NCBI RefSeq assembly: GCF_007827955.1
Contig: NZ_VITR01000018.1
Location: 1-64,000 of the forward strand
DNA length: 64,000 nucleotides
Source of the DNA: Nitrospirillum pindoramense
GTDB taxonomy: Bacteria > Pseudomonadota > Alphaproteobacteria > Azospirillales > Azospirillaceae
Reading direction: 5' to 3'
The notes beneath the pieces are model-generated. The model was not told the origin of the DNA. It made no database searches and saw only the letters and a list, made by a program, of their open reading frames with translations. Shown here piece by piece: positions 1-7,705 of the stretch. Numbering within the stretch: the first letter of the stretch is position 1; every line of letters starts with the position of its first letter. A program made the translations under genes and the position numbers.

Positions 1-19
1 GAATGTCTCCGCCACGCAT
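1..19 (-). CDS. Possible 5' end of a gene leaving the left edge
   Basis: On the minus strand an AGGAGG Shine-Dalgarno sequence (positions 25-30) sits 5 nt before an ATG at 19. Only six codons are in the window (MRGGDI). A second frame with ATGs at 33 and 24 also stays open to the edge, so the frame is not certain. No function can be assigned. Confidence 0.25.
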
Positions 20-91
20 CCCATCCTCCTCATCGTCATGAGGAAGCGAATCACGACAGGAACTCAGACGAAAGGGTTTTTCCGCATCCTG

Positions 92-592
92 CTAATGCAG
101 CGTGGGCGGCCGGCCGTGCAGATCCTCATGGCCGCTGGCGTCCTCGAACGCGGCGATGGAGGAGATGGGCGTGGCCTGGTGGTGGATCATGCGCCAGCCG
201 CCCACCGACCGGGCGAACAGGTTGGTGACCACCAGGGCAGTGCTGGCCACGAACTCCTCGCACACCACCCAGCCGATGTCGCCGCGGACCATGGCCTGCG
301 CGCCCTGGTGGCGCACGTCCGGGGACCGGGAGTTGCCCAGCAGGTCGCGCCAGCTGCGCATGACCTGTTCCCAGCCCGACAGCGCCGGCCAGCCGGGATG
401 GACGCAACGCACGTCCCCGTCCTGGGCCCACAGCGCCTCCATCCCGGCCACGTCGCGCTCCGCGACGGCCTGGTAGAAGCGTCGGTTGGCGGCGAGCACC
501 GCCTGGACATCCGCATCGCCCTGGGGATCGACGTCACCGTCCGCCGCGTCGGTTTGCGGCGCCTGGGATGACAGCGTTTGCGTTTTCACCAT
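92..592 (-). CDS. SnoaL/NTF2-like domain protein (DUF4440-type)
   Basis: A 166-residue soluble protein with no signal peptide. After a roughly 25-residue polar leader it reads as one alpha+beta-barrel domain of the SnoaL/NTF2 superfamily: an N-terminal helix around VLAANRRFYQAVAERDVAGM, then WAQDGDVRCVHPGW, and a C-terminal strand GGWRMIHHQATP, all typical of the DUF4440 group. Members bind small ligands or act as isomerases or cyclases, but this motif set does not fix a substrate. The ATG at 592 follows GGGAGGGA closely. The gene is monocistronic, and its 3' end faces the left edge of the window. The fold is well supported; the role is unknown. Confidence 0.75.
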   Translation of the reverse strand: MVKTQTLSSQAPQTDAADGDVDPQGDADVQAVLAANRRFYQAVAERDVAGMEALWAQDGDVRCVHPGWPALSGWEQVMRSWRDLLGNSRSPDVRHQGAQAMVRGDIGWVVCEEFVASTALVVTNLFARSVGGWRMIHHQATPISSIAAFEDASGHEDLHGRPPTLH

Positions 593-761
593 TCCCTCCC
601 GTTCCCCGGCCTTCTGGCCGATCCTGTTTTGGCGACCCCCGTGGGCCGGCCCACCGATTGTTGAACCTGGGTTCAGGATAGCGCGCCTGGGCTGTCATGG
701 GCGCGAATCGGCGGTTCGGTCACGGAATTGTGCCCGGCCGCCTCACTGGCTTTGAAAGGGA

Positions 762-791
762 ACGGGGCGGTGGGTTGCCCCACCGCCCCGT
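762..791 (-). terminator. Hairpin downstream of the glucan synthase gene
   Basis: A perfect 13-bp stem (ACGGGGCGGTGGG at 762-774 pairing with 779-791) around a 4-nt loop lies just past the stop codon of the gene ending at 820. On the minus strand it is followed by TTCCCTTT, a weak T-rich tail, so a Rho-independent terminator is plausible. Confidence 0.6.
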
Positions 792-819
792 GCGCGACCG
801 TCACGTGGTGACCTTAAGC

Positions 820-3429
820 TCACTCCGCCGGGGCGGTGGAGGCCTCGGCGCCGCCGCCCTTGGGCAGGGCGTTCAGGGTGCTGAGGAACAGGGCGGCGAT
901 GTAGGGGAAGGACTGGACCACCAGCATGGTTGCCCAGACATAGGCGTCGCGGTTGTCGCTGCCCTTCAGCAGGGCGATGGCGGCGGCGGCCAGCCACAGG
1001 CCCAGCATCAGCGCCACCTCTTCCCGCGCATGCAGGAAGCCCTGGATCAGGGCCGGCTGGTCCTCGCACTTCGGCGTGCGCACGAAGGGGCGGCCGCTGG
1101 TGAACAGGCCCACCCAGACGGCGCGGCCCACGGTGTGGGTCAGCGCCATGCCGGCGATGGCCGCCCCCAGCTTGTCGATGAAGCGGCACTTCACCCGCTC
1201 CCCATACAGCCACAGGCCGCACAGCACCTTGAAGAAGAAGACGCTGAGGGTGGGCAGGATGAAGACGGTGGGCGGAAACTCGATCCACTGCGGCAGCAGC
1301 AGCAGGCCCAGCGACCAGATGATGCCGCCGATGACGAAGCCCATGTGGGCGGCGTCGGCGAACCAGGGCAGCCAGCCGGTGATGAAGTGGTACTTCTGCC
1401 CGGCGGTCAGCTTGGTGCCGCCCGGCATCATCTCGCGCCAGTGGCGCTTCAGGATCTGCACGGCGCCGTAGGCCCAGCGGAAGCGCTGGGTCTTGTAGCC
1501 GGCGAAGCTGTCGGGGACCAGGCCCTGGCCGAAGCTGTCGGGCATGTAGACAGCCTCCAGCTTCTCCTCGAACAGGCGCAGGCCCAGCTCCGAATCCTCG
1601 CAGATGCACCATTCGGCCCAGCGGCCCACGCCGTCCAGGGCGCTCTTGCGCACCAGGGTCATGGTGCCGTGCTGGATGATGGCGTTGCGCTCATTCCGCT
1701 GGATCATGCCGATGTGGAAAAAGCCCTGGTATTCCCAATTGATCATCGACTTGAAGGCGTCGTCGGACCAGTCGCGGTAATCCTGCGGCGACTGGACGAA
1801 GCCCACTTCCGGCCGCTTGAAATAGGGGATGGTGGCCGACAGCCAGTCGGGCGTGACCTGGTAGTCGCTGTCGATGACGCCCACCACCTCCACATCCGGG
1901 GCGGTGACCGACAGGCCGAAGTTCAGGGCGCCGCCCTTGAAGCCCGGCCAGCGCGGCAGATGGAAGAAGCGGAAGCGCGGCCCCAGCTTGGCGCAGTATT
2001 CCTCCAGCGGACGCCACACCGCCTCGTCCTTGGTGTTGTTGTCGATCACCAGGACTTCGAAGTTGGGGTAGTCCATGGCCGCCAGCGCGTCCAGCGTCTC
2101 GATCACCATGTGCGCCGGCTCGTTGTAGCAGGGCACATGGATGGAAACCTTGGGCGTGTAGTCGCCCAGCGGCTCACGCACCGGCGTGTAGCGCCGCTTC
2201 CAGCGCTGGGTCCACACCACCTCTGTCAGTTCCAGGCCGTCGATCAACATGACGGCGAACAGGATCAACTGGGCGAAGATCAGTACCATGAAGGCGGTGA
2301 AGGACAGGGTGCCCATGCCCACGGTCAGGGCCTGGGTGCCTGTCCACACCAGGACGGAGGCCACCGTCTGGATCAGAAAGCCGTAGAACAGCTGGCCGCG
2401 CCATTTCAGGTCGTCGCGGGCCAGCACGAAGAAGAACATGGGGAAGAAGGCCAGGGCGGTGGCGATGGCGCACAGCACCCGCCACGACGGCACCTCCAGG
2501 ATGCCGCCCACCATGGGGAACTTCTGGTGGCGATGGGCGTCCCAGATGCCCCAGGCCGTTTCCGCCGTGCCGCCCAGCGTGCGCTTCCACGGCTGGTCGA
2601 AGGCCTCCATGATGTAGAAGTCCAGGCGCTGCTGGCCGGCGATGTTCAGGAAGCTGCGGATGTACTTGGCCTCGTTCACCAGCCCGGCCTCGGCCGCCCC
2701 GCGATAGGCGCCGTCGGACGGCCAGCCGGTCTCGCCGATCAGGATGTGCTTGTTGGGGAAGCGCTCCTGCACCTGGCGGTAGGCCGCCATGGCGTCCTCC
2801 ACCGCGCGGTCCACCGACACCTTGTTCCAGTAGGGCAACAGGTGGATGGTGATGAAGTCGCAGGCGTCGGCCAGTTCCGGATGGTCCAGCCAGACGTAGG
2901 ACGGCTCCGCCGTGGACACCGGCACGTTCACCTGGCGCTTCACGCGCTGGATGTAGTCGATTAGCTGGGCGACGCTGAAATCGTCGCGGAACAGCACCTC
3001 GTTGCCGACCATGACCCGCTTCACGTTGGCGTTGGCGCGGGCGACGCGCACCAGACCGGCCAGTTCAGCCTCGTTGGCGGCCATGTCCTTGGACAGCCAG
3101 GCGCCCTGGGTGATGGTCAGATTGGGGTAGCGTTCCAGCGCGATGGGCGCCACCTGGTCGATGCCGTTGCCGACCTGATAGGTGCGGATGGACTGCACAT
3201 GCGGCGCCACCACGTCCAGGTCGCGCTTGATGTCGTCGGCGGTGGGGCTGTCCCCGTTCTGCGGGCTTTGGTTGGCCTGGAAAGGCACGAAGGCCACGCC
3301 GGCGATGGTGCCGGCCCAGGGACGCTCGCTGGCCGGGCGGTTGACGATCGCCCACGCGCCGATGTTGCCCAGCACGAGAAGAAGCAGGACCGCCCAGGCG
3401 GATTTCTGCATCCTCAAAATCTTACGCAT
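820..3429 (-). CDS. GH17-GT2 fusion, membrane beta-1,3-glucan synthase (NdvB-like)
   Basis: About 869 residues from the ATG at 3429, chosen because it directly precedes the membrane anchor (MRKILRMQKSAWAVLLLL). Residues about 40-310 are a periplasmic GH17 domain with both catalytic glutamates: VGNEVLFRD (near 143) and GETGWPS (near 231). Three membrane segments follow. A GT2 domain begins at PKVSIHVPCYNE (near 426) and carries DSD, CICEDSELG and the QRFRW motif (near 646). Four to five C-terminal membrane helices follow. This is the architecture of Bradyrhizobium NdvB-type cyclic beta-1,3-glucan synthases: GT2 polymerises UDP-glucose across the inner membrane and GH17 trims, branches or cyclises the chain. 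The product (cyclic glucan or capsular curdlan-like glucan) cannot be told from sequence. Confidence 0.9.
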   Translation of the reverse strand: MRKILRMQKSAWAVLLLLVLGNIGAWAIVNRPASERPWAGTIAGVAFVPFQANQSPQNGDSPTADDIKRDLDVVAPHVQSIRTYQVGNGIDQVAPIALERYPNLTITQGAWLSKDMAANEAELAGLVRVARANANVKRVMVGNEVLFRDDFSVAQLIDYIQRVKRQVNVPVSTAEPSYVWLDHPELADACDFITIHLLPYWNKVSVDRAVEDAMAAYRQVQERFPNKHILIGETGWPSDGAYRGAAEAGLVNEAKYIRSFLNIAGQQRLDFYIMEAFDQPWKRTLGGTAETAWGIWDAHRHQKFPMVGGILEVPSWRVLCAIATALAFFPMFFFVLARDDLKWRGQLFYGFLIQTVASVLVWTGTQALTVGMGTLSFTAFMVLIFAQLILFAVMLIDGLELTEVVWTQRWKRRYTPVREPLGDYTPKVSIHVPCYNEPAHMVIETLDALAAMDYPNFEVLVIDNNTKDEAVWRPLEEYCAKLGPRFRFFHLPRWPGFKGGALNFGLSVTAPDVEVVGVIDSDYQVTPDWLSATIPYFKRPEVGFVQSPQDYRDWSDDAFKSMINWEYQGFFHIGMIQRNERNAIIQHGTMTLVRKSALDGVGRWAEWCICEDSELGLRLFEEKLEAVYMPDSFGQGLVPDSFAGYKTQRFRWAYGAVQILKRHWREMMPGGTKLTAGQKYHFITGWLPWFADAAHMGFVIGGIIWSLGLLLLPQWIEFPPTVFILPTLSVFFFKVLCGLWLYGERVKCRFIDKLGAAIAGMALTHTVGRAVWVGLFTSGRPFVRTPKCEDQPALIQGFLHAREEVALMLGLWLAAAAIALLKGSDNRDAYVWATMLVVQSFPYIAALFLSTLNALPKGGGAEASTAPAE

Positions 3430-3856
3430 TGTGAACGACCCCTGCCCCTGGAACGGAATGATGATGAACGGGACGACGATGAAAAAGGAATAGGTACGCG
3501 CACGGCTGAGCGGGCGGCCCCGCAAACTAATGAATTATCGGGCGGGTTCCCAGCCCCAAGGCCCCACCATGGCGCCCCACCGTGACGCCCCCATCATGAC
3601 GGAAGCGAAACCATCCAATGACACGACTATGGGGCAATTTTATGGAGGCCGGGCGCCCCCAGGCCATTTTCACCCCCATGGTCGTCCCTTCCGTGCCCTC
3701 ATCCCCGTGACCCGCCCGCCCTTCCTGGGGTGAACCCCTTGGACGGACGGCATTGGACAGTAGTACATAGCCATCCCACCGAGGGCGTCCAGCGGTATTG
3801 CGGGCGCCGTCCGTCGCCGAATCCCGGCGCCAGCCTTGAAGGGATCGCCTGTGCCA
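3430..3856. other. Intergenic region between divergent genes
   Basis: 427 bp between the divergent starts of the glucan synthase (minus) and the HIT gene (plus). It must hold both promoters. I see no convincing coding frame, hairpin or repeat; the long open frames crossing it are GC-skew artefacts that run antisense into the HIT gene. Confidence 0.5.
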
Positions 3857-4276
3857 ATGACCAGCGCCGCCGACTTCGTCCTGCACCCCCGTCTGGCCGC
3901 CGACACCGTGGCCGTGGGCGACCTGCCGCTCAGCCGCGTGCTGCTGTCCCGCAACGCCTGCTGGCCCTGGTTGATCCTGGTTCCCCGCCGGGCCGGTGCC
4001 GTCGAGATCCATCGGCTGGAGACGGCCGACCAGGTCCAGCTTATGGCGGAGATCACCCTGGCATCGCGCGTCATGGAGGCGGCCTTCAGCCCGGATAAGC
4101 TGAACGTCGCCGCCATCGGCAACCTGGTGCCGCAACTGCATGTCCATGTGGTCGCCCGCACACGGGGGGACGCCGCCTGGCCGGGACCCGTCTGGGGCTC
4201 GGGGTTCGAGCAGGCCTATGGCCCCGATGGCGCCGAGGCGTTGGCCCTCAGGCTGGCGGCTGATCTGGGCCTCTGA
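3857..4276 (+). CDS. HIT family nucleotide-binding protein
   Basis: A 139-residue single-domain protein. The active-site signature appears as QLHVHVVAR (His-x-His-x, near residue 94), preceded by NVAAIGNLVPQ, as in the HIT superfamily of nucleotide hydrolases and transferases. The first half (LSRVLLSRNACWPWLILVPRR) matches the small HIT/DUF proteins of proteobacteria, in which the last histidine of the HxHxHxx signature is often replaced, as here by Ala-Arg. The ATG at 3857 is preferred over an upstream TTG at 3836; AAGGGA lies upstream. The substrate is unknown. The gene may be co-transcribed with the glutathione transferase 51 bp downstream. Confidence 0.85.
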   Translation: MTSAADFVLHPRLAADTVAVGDLPLSRVLLSRNACWPWLILVPRRAGAVEIHRLETADQVQLMAEITLASRVMEAAFSPDKLNVAAIGNLVPQLHVHVVARTRGDAAWPGPVWGSGFEQAYGPDGAEALALRLAADLGL

Positions 4277-4327
4277 TCCGGCCGTATTCATCCCGTATGA
4301 AAAGCTGAAATTGTCGGAGAGTGCGCC

Positions 4328-4966
4328 ATGATCATCGTCCATCACCTGAACCATTCCCGCTCGCAGCGCGTGCTGTGGGCGCTGGAGGAACTGGAACTGC
4401 CTTACCAGGTGGTGCGGTATGAGCGCGATCCGGCCACGCAATTGGCCCCCCCGGCCTTGAAGGTCATCCATCGCCTGGGCAAGTCGCCGGTGATCGAGGA
4501 CGATGGCCTGGTGTTGGCCGAATCGGGCGCCATCATCGAGTATCTTGTGCGCACCCATGGCAATGGACGCCTGGCGCCGCCGGCGGAGGACCGGGCCGCC
4601 CAGGCGCGCTACAGCCACTGGATGCACTACGCCGAGGGCTCCGCCATGCTGCCCATCCTGTTGAAGCTCTACACCAGCCGCCTGGGCGACGGTGCCGCCC
4701 CCCTGCAGCCCCGCATCGCGTCAGAGATGGCCAACCACCTGGGTTACATGAACGCGGAACTGGCCCAGGCCCCCTGGTTCCTGGGGGAGACCTTCACCGC
4801 CGCCGACATCCAGATGAGCTTCCCCATCGAGACGGCCCTCACGGCGCCGGACGCGGCGGAGCGCTTCCCCCACCTGGCCGACTTCCTGGCCCGTGTCCAG
4901 TCCCGCCCGGCCTACCGCGCGGCGGTGGAGAAGGGCGGTCCCTACCGCTATGACCGCGGCGCCTGA
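4328..4966 (+). CDS. Glutathione S-transferase family protein
   Basis: A 212-residue cytosolic GST. The thioredoxin-fold half begins MIIVHHLNHSRSQRVLWALEE, with the SRSQR segment carrying the likely catalytic Ser/Arg for glutathione activation. The glutathione gamma-glutamyl site ESGAIIEYLV sits near residues 62-71. The all-helical C-terminal domain contains FTAADIQMSFPIETA, matching the N-capping box of GSTs. It resembles bacterial beta/nu-like GSTs with a broad detoxification or peroxidase role; the substrate is unresolved. The last 19 bp overlap the 3' end of the convergent phaC-like gene. Confidence 0.9.
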   Translation: MIIVHHLNHSRSQRVLWALEELELPYQVVRYERDPATQLAPPALKVIHRLGKSPVIEDDGLVLAESGAIIEYLVRTHGNGRLAPPAEDRAAQARYSHWMHYAEGSAMLPILLKLYTSRLGDGAAPLQPRIASEMANHLGYMNAELAQAPWFLGETFTAADIQMSFPIETALTAPDAAERFPHLADFLARVQSRPAYRAAVEKGGPYRYDRGA

Positions 4967-6255
4967 AGACGCGCCCGCAGCCACTCGGCCAGCGGCGCCC
5001 ACACCTGCGCCGGCGCGCCGGCGCTGACCACCATGCCGATGTGGCCCAATGGGGGCTCCAGCCGGTCGCCGCCGGGTATGGCGTCGATCAGGGCGCGGGC
5101 GGCGCCCGGCGGCACGATGCGGTCGCGCGCGGGGATGATGGCCAGCGTGGGCAGGCGGATGGCGCCCGGCGCCATGACTTGGCCCGCCATCCGCCAGTTG
5201 CCCTGGGCGGGGTCGTTACGGCCGTACCAGCCCCCCAGGCATTCCCGCGCGACGGCGGCGGCCAGGGGCACCCCGTCGTTCAGCCAGTCCTCCAGCGCCA
5301 CGAAGTCCTGGGCGTCCTGGCTTTCCGGGGCCAGGGTGGCGTAGCGGCTGAACTTGCGCAGCGCCAGCAGCGGGTCCAGCCCGACGAACAGGAACTGGAT
5401 CATGTCCACCGGCAGTTCGCCCAGCCAGGTCAGCGCCGGTTCGACCAGGGGCAGGACGGCGGCGGTGCGCAGCGCCGCGGCCGGATCGTCGGCATGGAAA
5501 TCCCAGGGCGCCGCCAGCAGCACCAAGGCGGACAGCGCCTCGGGCCGCAGCACGGCGGCGGCGGCGGCCAGCGTGCCGCCCATGCAATATCCCACCAGGG
5601 CAGGCGCCTGGCCCATCAGGTCGCGCGTCGCGTCCACGGCGCGGGCCAGCCGGCCGGCGACATAGTCGCTGAGGCCGAACCCTCGCTCCGTGGCCCCCAC
5701 CGAGCCCCAGTCCAGCAGCAGGGGGCGGAACCCTCCCTGCGCATCGCTCACTTGCGCCAGCCATCGCACCAGACTCTTGCGCGCCGACAGGTCCAGGATA
5801 TAGCCGCGGTTGACCAGTGAAGGCACGAACAGCAGCACGGGCCCCTTCGCCCCGGGTCGGCTGTAATCCAGCAGGCGGCTGTTGCCTTCCGTCCATATCG
5901 GTGGCGGGTCGAGGACGTCGCGCTGGTAGGGGGCGCGGCGATAACGTTCCAGGCCGCTCAGGAACGTGTCGAGTCGGCGTCGGGTTTCGCGCTCAACCGC
6001 TGTTTTCAGCGCCTCCGGGTCGACGCCGGCGAGGTCGGCGCGCAGTTGGCGGCACCTCGGCTCCAGCTCCTTGCGCCAGATCGGCGAGCTGCCGTTCAAG
6101 AGCGGCAATCCGGCCTGCGAGTTCAGCAAGACGGCCATCGCCGCCGTCAGGTGCGCCGCCAGCGGCCGGGGACCCTGGCGGCGTTTCGGGGGCACCGTCG
6201 GTGCCGGGTCGTCCGACCGCTGGCCCGGGTCCGGTGTTGCTGTGCGTGCTGGCAT
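4948..6255 (-). CDS. phaC: PHA synthase catalytic subunit-like alpha/beta hydrolase
   Basis: About 435 residues if started at the ATG at 6255. The nucleophile elbow is GYCMGG, with Cys near 224 in place of Ser, as in all PHA synthases. ARDRIVPP (Asp near 378) and PLGHIGMVV (His near 405) complete the Cys-Asp-His triad. VPSLVNRGYILDL and LLDWG are further synthase-type motifs. It is shorter than class I PhaC (about 590 residues) and closer to class III PhaC, which needs a PhaE partner; a PhaE-like gene lies immediately upstream. The start is uncertain: the conserved region seems to begin near PRPLAAHLTAAM, so the ATG at 6138 looks too short. The 6255 start overlaps the phaE-like gene by 263 bp in another frame. 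The product should polymerise 3-hydroxyacyl-CoA at the granule surface. Confidence 0.8.
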   Translation of the reverse strand: MPARTATPDPGQRSDDPAPTVPPKRRQGPRPLAAHLTAAMAVLLNSQAGLPLLNGSSPIWRKELEPRCRQLRADLAGVDPEALKTAVERETRRRLDTFLSGLERYRRAPYQRDVLDPPPIWTEGNSRLLDYSRPGAKGPVLLFVPSLVNRGYILDLSARKSLVRWLAQVSDAQGGFRPLLLDWGSVGATERGFGLSDYVAGRLARAVDATRDLMGQAPALVGYCMGGTLAAAAAVLRPEALSALVLLAAPWDFHADDPAAALRTAAVLPLVEPALTWLGELPVDMIQFLFVGLDPLLALRKFSRYATLAPESQDAQDFVALEDWLNDGVPLAAAVARECLGGWYGRNDPAQGNWRMAGQVMAPGAIRLPTLAIIPARDRIVPPGAARALIDAIPGGDRLEPPLGHIGMVVSAGAPAQVWAPLAEWLRARLQAPRS

Positions 6256-6538
6256 ATGGCCCCCAGGGGAAGGTGGCGGGGGTGAAGAAAGGCGCGCCCG
6301 ACCAGGCGCCAGGCCCCGGATTCGCGCCACCGCCCGGCCAGGCGGCTTGGCCGAACGCGCGGACCAGGCGGGCGAACGCGTCTGTCATGTCTGGATCGGC
6401 GGACATAGCGGCCCATTGGTCCTGCCACAAGTCCAGGTAGCGGCGGGCCAGCGCGTCCAGGCTGGGCGGCTCCCCCTGGGGGGGGCCGGAGGCGGGGGCG
6501 CAGGGCGGGGGCGATGGGGCGTCAGGCTTGCGCGGCAT
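5993..6538 (-). CDS. phaE: PhaE-like accessory subunit of PHA synthase
   Basis: A 181-residue protein, half the length of classical class III PhaE. The N-terminal part has the PhaE-like amphipathic stretch ARRYLDLWQDQWAAM followed by a helix ending ARLVRAFGQAAWPGG. A Gly/Pro-rich linker with aromatic residues (APFFTPATFPWGPYAS) follows. The C-terminal third has a short leucine coiled coil (LAELAGRIAALERQLADLA) and a basic tail RRPRRRR. Both helix types are characteristic of PhaE and of short PhaE-like partners next to phaC in Rhodospirillales. It lies divergent to phaR, so both share the PhaR operator region. The assignment rests on architecture and context, not on a strong catalytic motif. 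Confidence 0.6.
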   Translation of the reverse strand: MPRKPDAPSPPPCAPASGPPQGEPPSLDALARRYLDLWQDQWAAMSADPDMTDAFARLVRAFGQAAWPGGGANPGPGAWSGAPFFTPATFPWGPYASTHSNTGPGPAVGRPGTDGAPETPPGSPAAGGAPDGGDGRLAELAGRIAALERQLADLAQGAGAEVPPTARRPRRRRPGGAENSG

Positions 6539-6647
6539 GGGGGCAATCTACACCCGCGCCACCGGCTGGCAAAGCGGTGGCGGAAGGTCATACGCGCATT
6601 GTTCCTTAGTAGGATGCTTGCGTGTGCCGCACCGCATGGATTAGCTA

Positions 6648-6659
6648 TGTGCAGTGCAC
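6648..6659. promoter_or_regulatory. Candidate PhaR operator between phaE-like gene and phaR
   Basis: TGTGCAGTGCAC contains TGC-N3-GCA (6650-6658), the type of dyad reported for PhaR in Paracoccus and Rhodobacter (CTGC-N3-GCAG). It lies 41 bp before the phaR ATG and 110 bp before the divergent phaE-like start. The same core recurs upstream of the phasin gene. PhaR autoregulation and control of the synthase operon are inferred. Confidence 0.6.
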
Positions 6660-6699
6660 CCGCGCAACGGGTGATAAACATCGCCGGGAAACGCCGCCT

Positions 6700-7314
6700 A
6701 TGGTCGACAAAGAAGATCCCAAGCCCGCGCCGATCACGATCAAGAAGTACGCCAACCGGCGTCTTTACAACACCGCCACCAGTTCGTACGTGACCCTGGA
6801 CCATCTATGCCAGATGGTGAAGGACGGGACCGACTTCGTTGTCTACGACGCCAAGTCGGGCGACGACATCACCCGGTCGGTGTTGACCCAGATCATCGTG
6901 GAAGAAGAGTCCAAGGGCGGACAGAACCTGCTGCCCATCGGCTTCCTGCGGCAGTTGATCAGCCTTTACGGCGACAACATGCAGTGGATGGTGCCGAAGT
7001 ATCTCGAATACAGCATGCAGTCGTTCACCCGTAATCACGAAAAGATGCGGGATTACTTCCAGAACACCCTGGGTGGCATGTTCCCCTTCGGCTCGTTCGA
7101 GGAGGTGGGCAAGCAGAACATGGCCATGTTCGAGCGGGCGATGCGCATGTTCTCCCCCCTGGCCGGGGCCGACGCGGCCCGCCCTGAAATGGGCGAGGCG
7201 CCCAAGGCCAAGCCCGCCACCACCGGCGGGCAGTTCGATGAGCTGCAGAAGCGGCTGGACGAGCTGCAGCAGCAGCTGGTTTCCCTCACCGGCCTGACCC
7301 GCAAGCCGGACTGA
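6700..7314 (+). CDS. phaR: Polyhydroxyalkanoate synthesis repressor PhaR
   Basis: A 204-residue regulator. Residues about 13-70 form the PHB accumulation DNA-binding domain: IKKYANRRLYNTATSSYVT, LDHLCQMVKDGTDFVVYDAK and GDDITRSVLTQII are nearly invariant in the family. The PHB-accumulation helices follow (LLPIGFLRQLISLYGDNMQ; YLEYSMQSFTRNHEKMRDYF). The C-terminus is a leucine coiled coil (FDELQKRLDELQQQLVSL). PhaR binds PHA granules and, when free, represses phasin genes and itself. The ATG at 6700 is preferred to a GTG at 6622 because the upstream 26 codons match nothing in the family and would run through the operator. It is followed by a strong terminator. Confidence 0.95.
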   Translation: MVDKEDPKPAPITIKKYANRRLYNTATSSYVTLDHLCQMVKDGTDFVVYDAKSGDDITRSVLTQIIVEEESKGGQNLLPIGFLRQLISLYGDNMQWMVPKYLEYSMQSFTRNHEKMRDYFQNTLGGMFPFGSFEEVGKQNMAMFERAMRMFSPLAGADAARPEMGEAPKAKPATTGGQFDELQKRLDELQQQLVSLTGLTRKPD

Positions 7315-7340
7315 TCGGTCCCGCCTTCTGCCGATGTCGA

Positions 7341-7380
7341 CAAAACCCCGGTCCCGCATCCTCGCGGCCGGGGTTTTTTG
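7341..7380 (+). terminator. Rho-independent terminator of phaR
   Basis: The stem AAAACCCCGG (7342-7351) pairs with CCGGGGTTTT (7368-7377), and the T-run TTTTTT follows directly. It begins 27 bp past the phaR stop codon. Confidence 0.85.
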
Positions 7381-7705
7381 TGCTGAGCGCGCCCGGCGGA
7401 CGCCGAGGTGAGGGGCTCAAAACACAGCCGGAAATTGCACCCGTCCGGTGTCCGGCGGTGGGGTGCGGGGTTGCGCCAACGGCATTTCACCGGGTGCCGG
7501 GCCGTGGGCTAAGGTTTGCGCCCTGGACGAAGGACCAAGGTGTCGGCGGCTGCTTGACGTGCACAGTCGTCTGAAAGCCCGGCCCCTGGTTCGTGGTGTG
7601 ATCGTGCGGTTCCGGCTGGCCCGACCCGCATGGGCCACACCCTCACGCGAATGAATGGGGCTCACCCGCGGGGTGCCGCCCTTCTGAAGGAAGATGAGGA
7701 AAGAC
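7381..7705. other. Intergenic region without a recognisable gene
   Basis: 325 bp between the phaR terminator and the oxidoreductase gene. Short open frames occur on both strands, but none has a recognisable domain or convincing initiation region. It presumably carries the oxidoreductase promoter. Confidence 0.4.

Noticed and set aside
697-2964. A 755-codon plus-strand frame opposite the glucan synthase
   Set aside because: Composition (His/Gln/Gly-rich, no motifs) shows it is a shadow of the minus-strand GH17-GT2 gene.
3527-4627. A long minus-strand open frame (366 codons) over the HIT gene
   Set aside because: It is the antisense shadow of the HIT and GST genes; no domain or start signal, typical of high-GC DNA.
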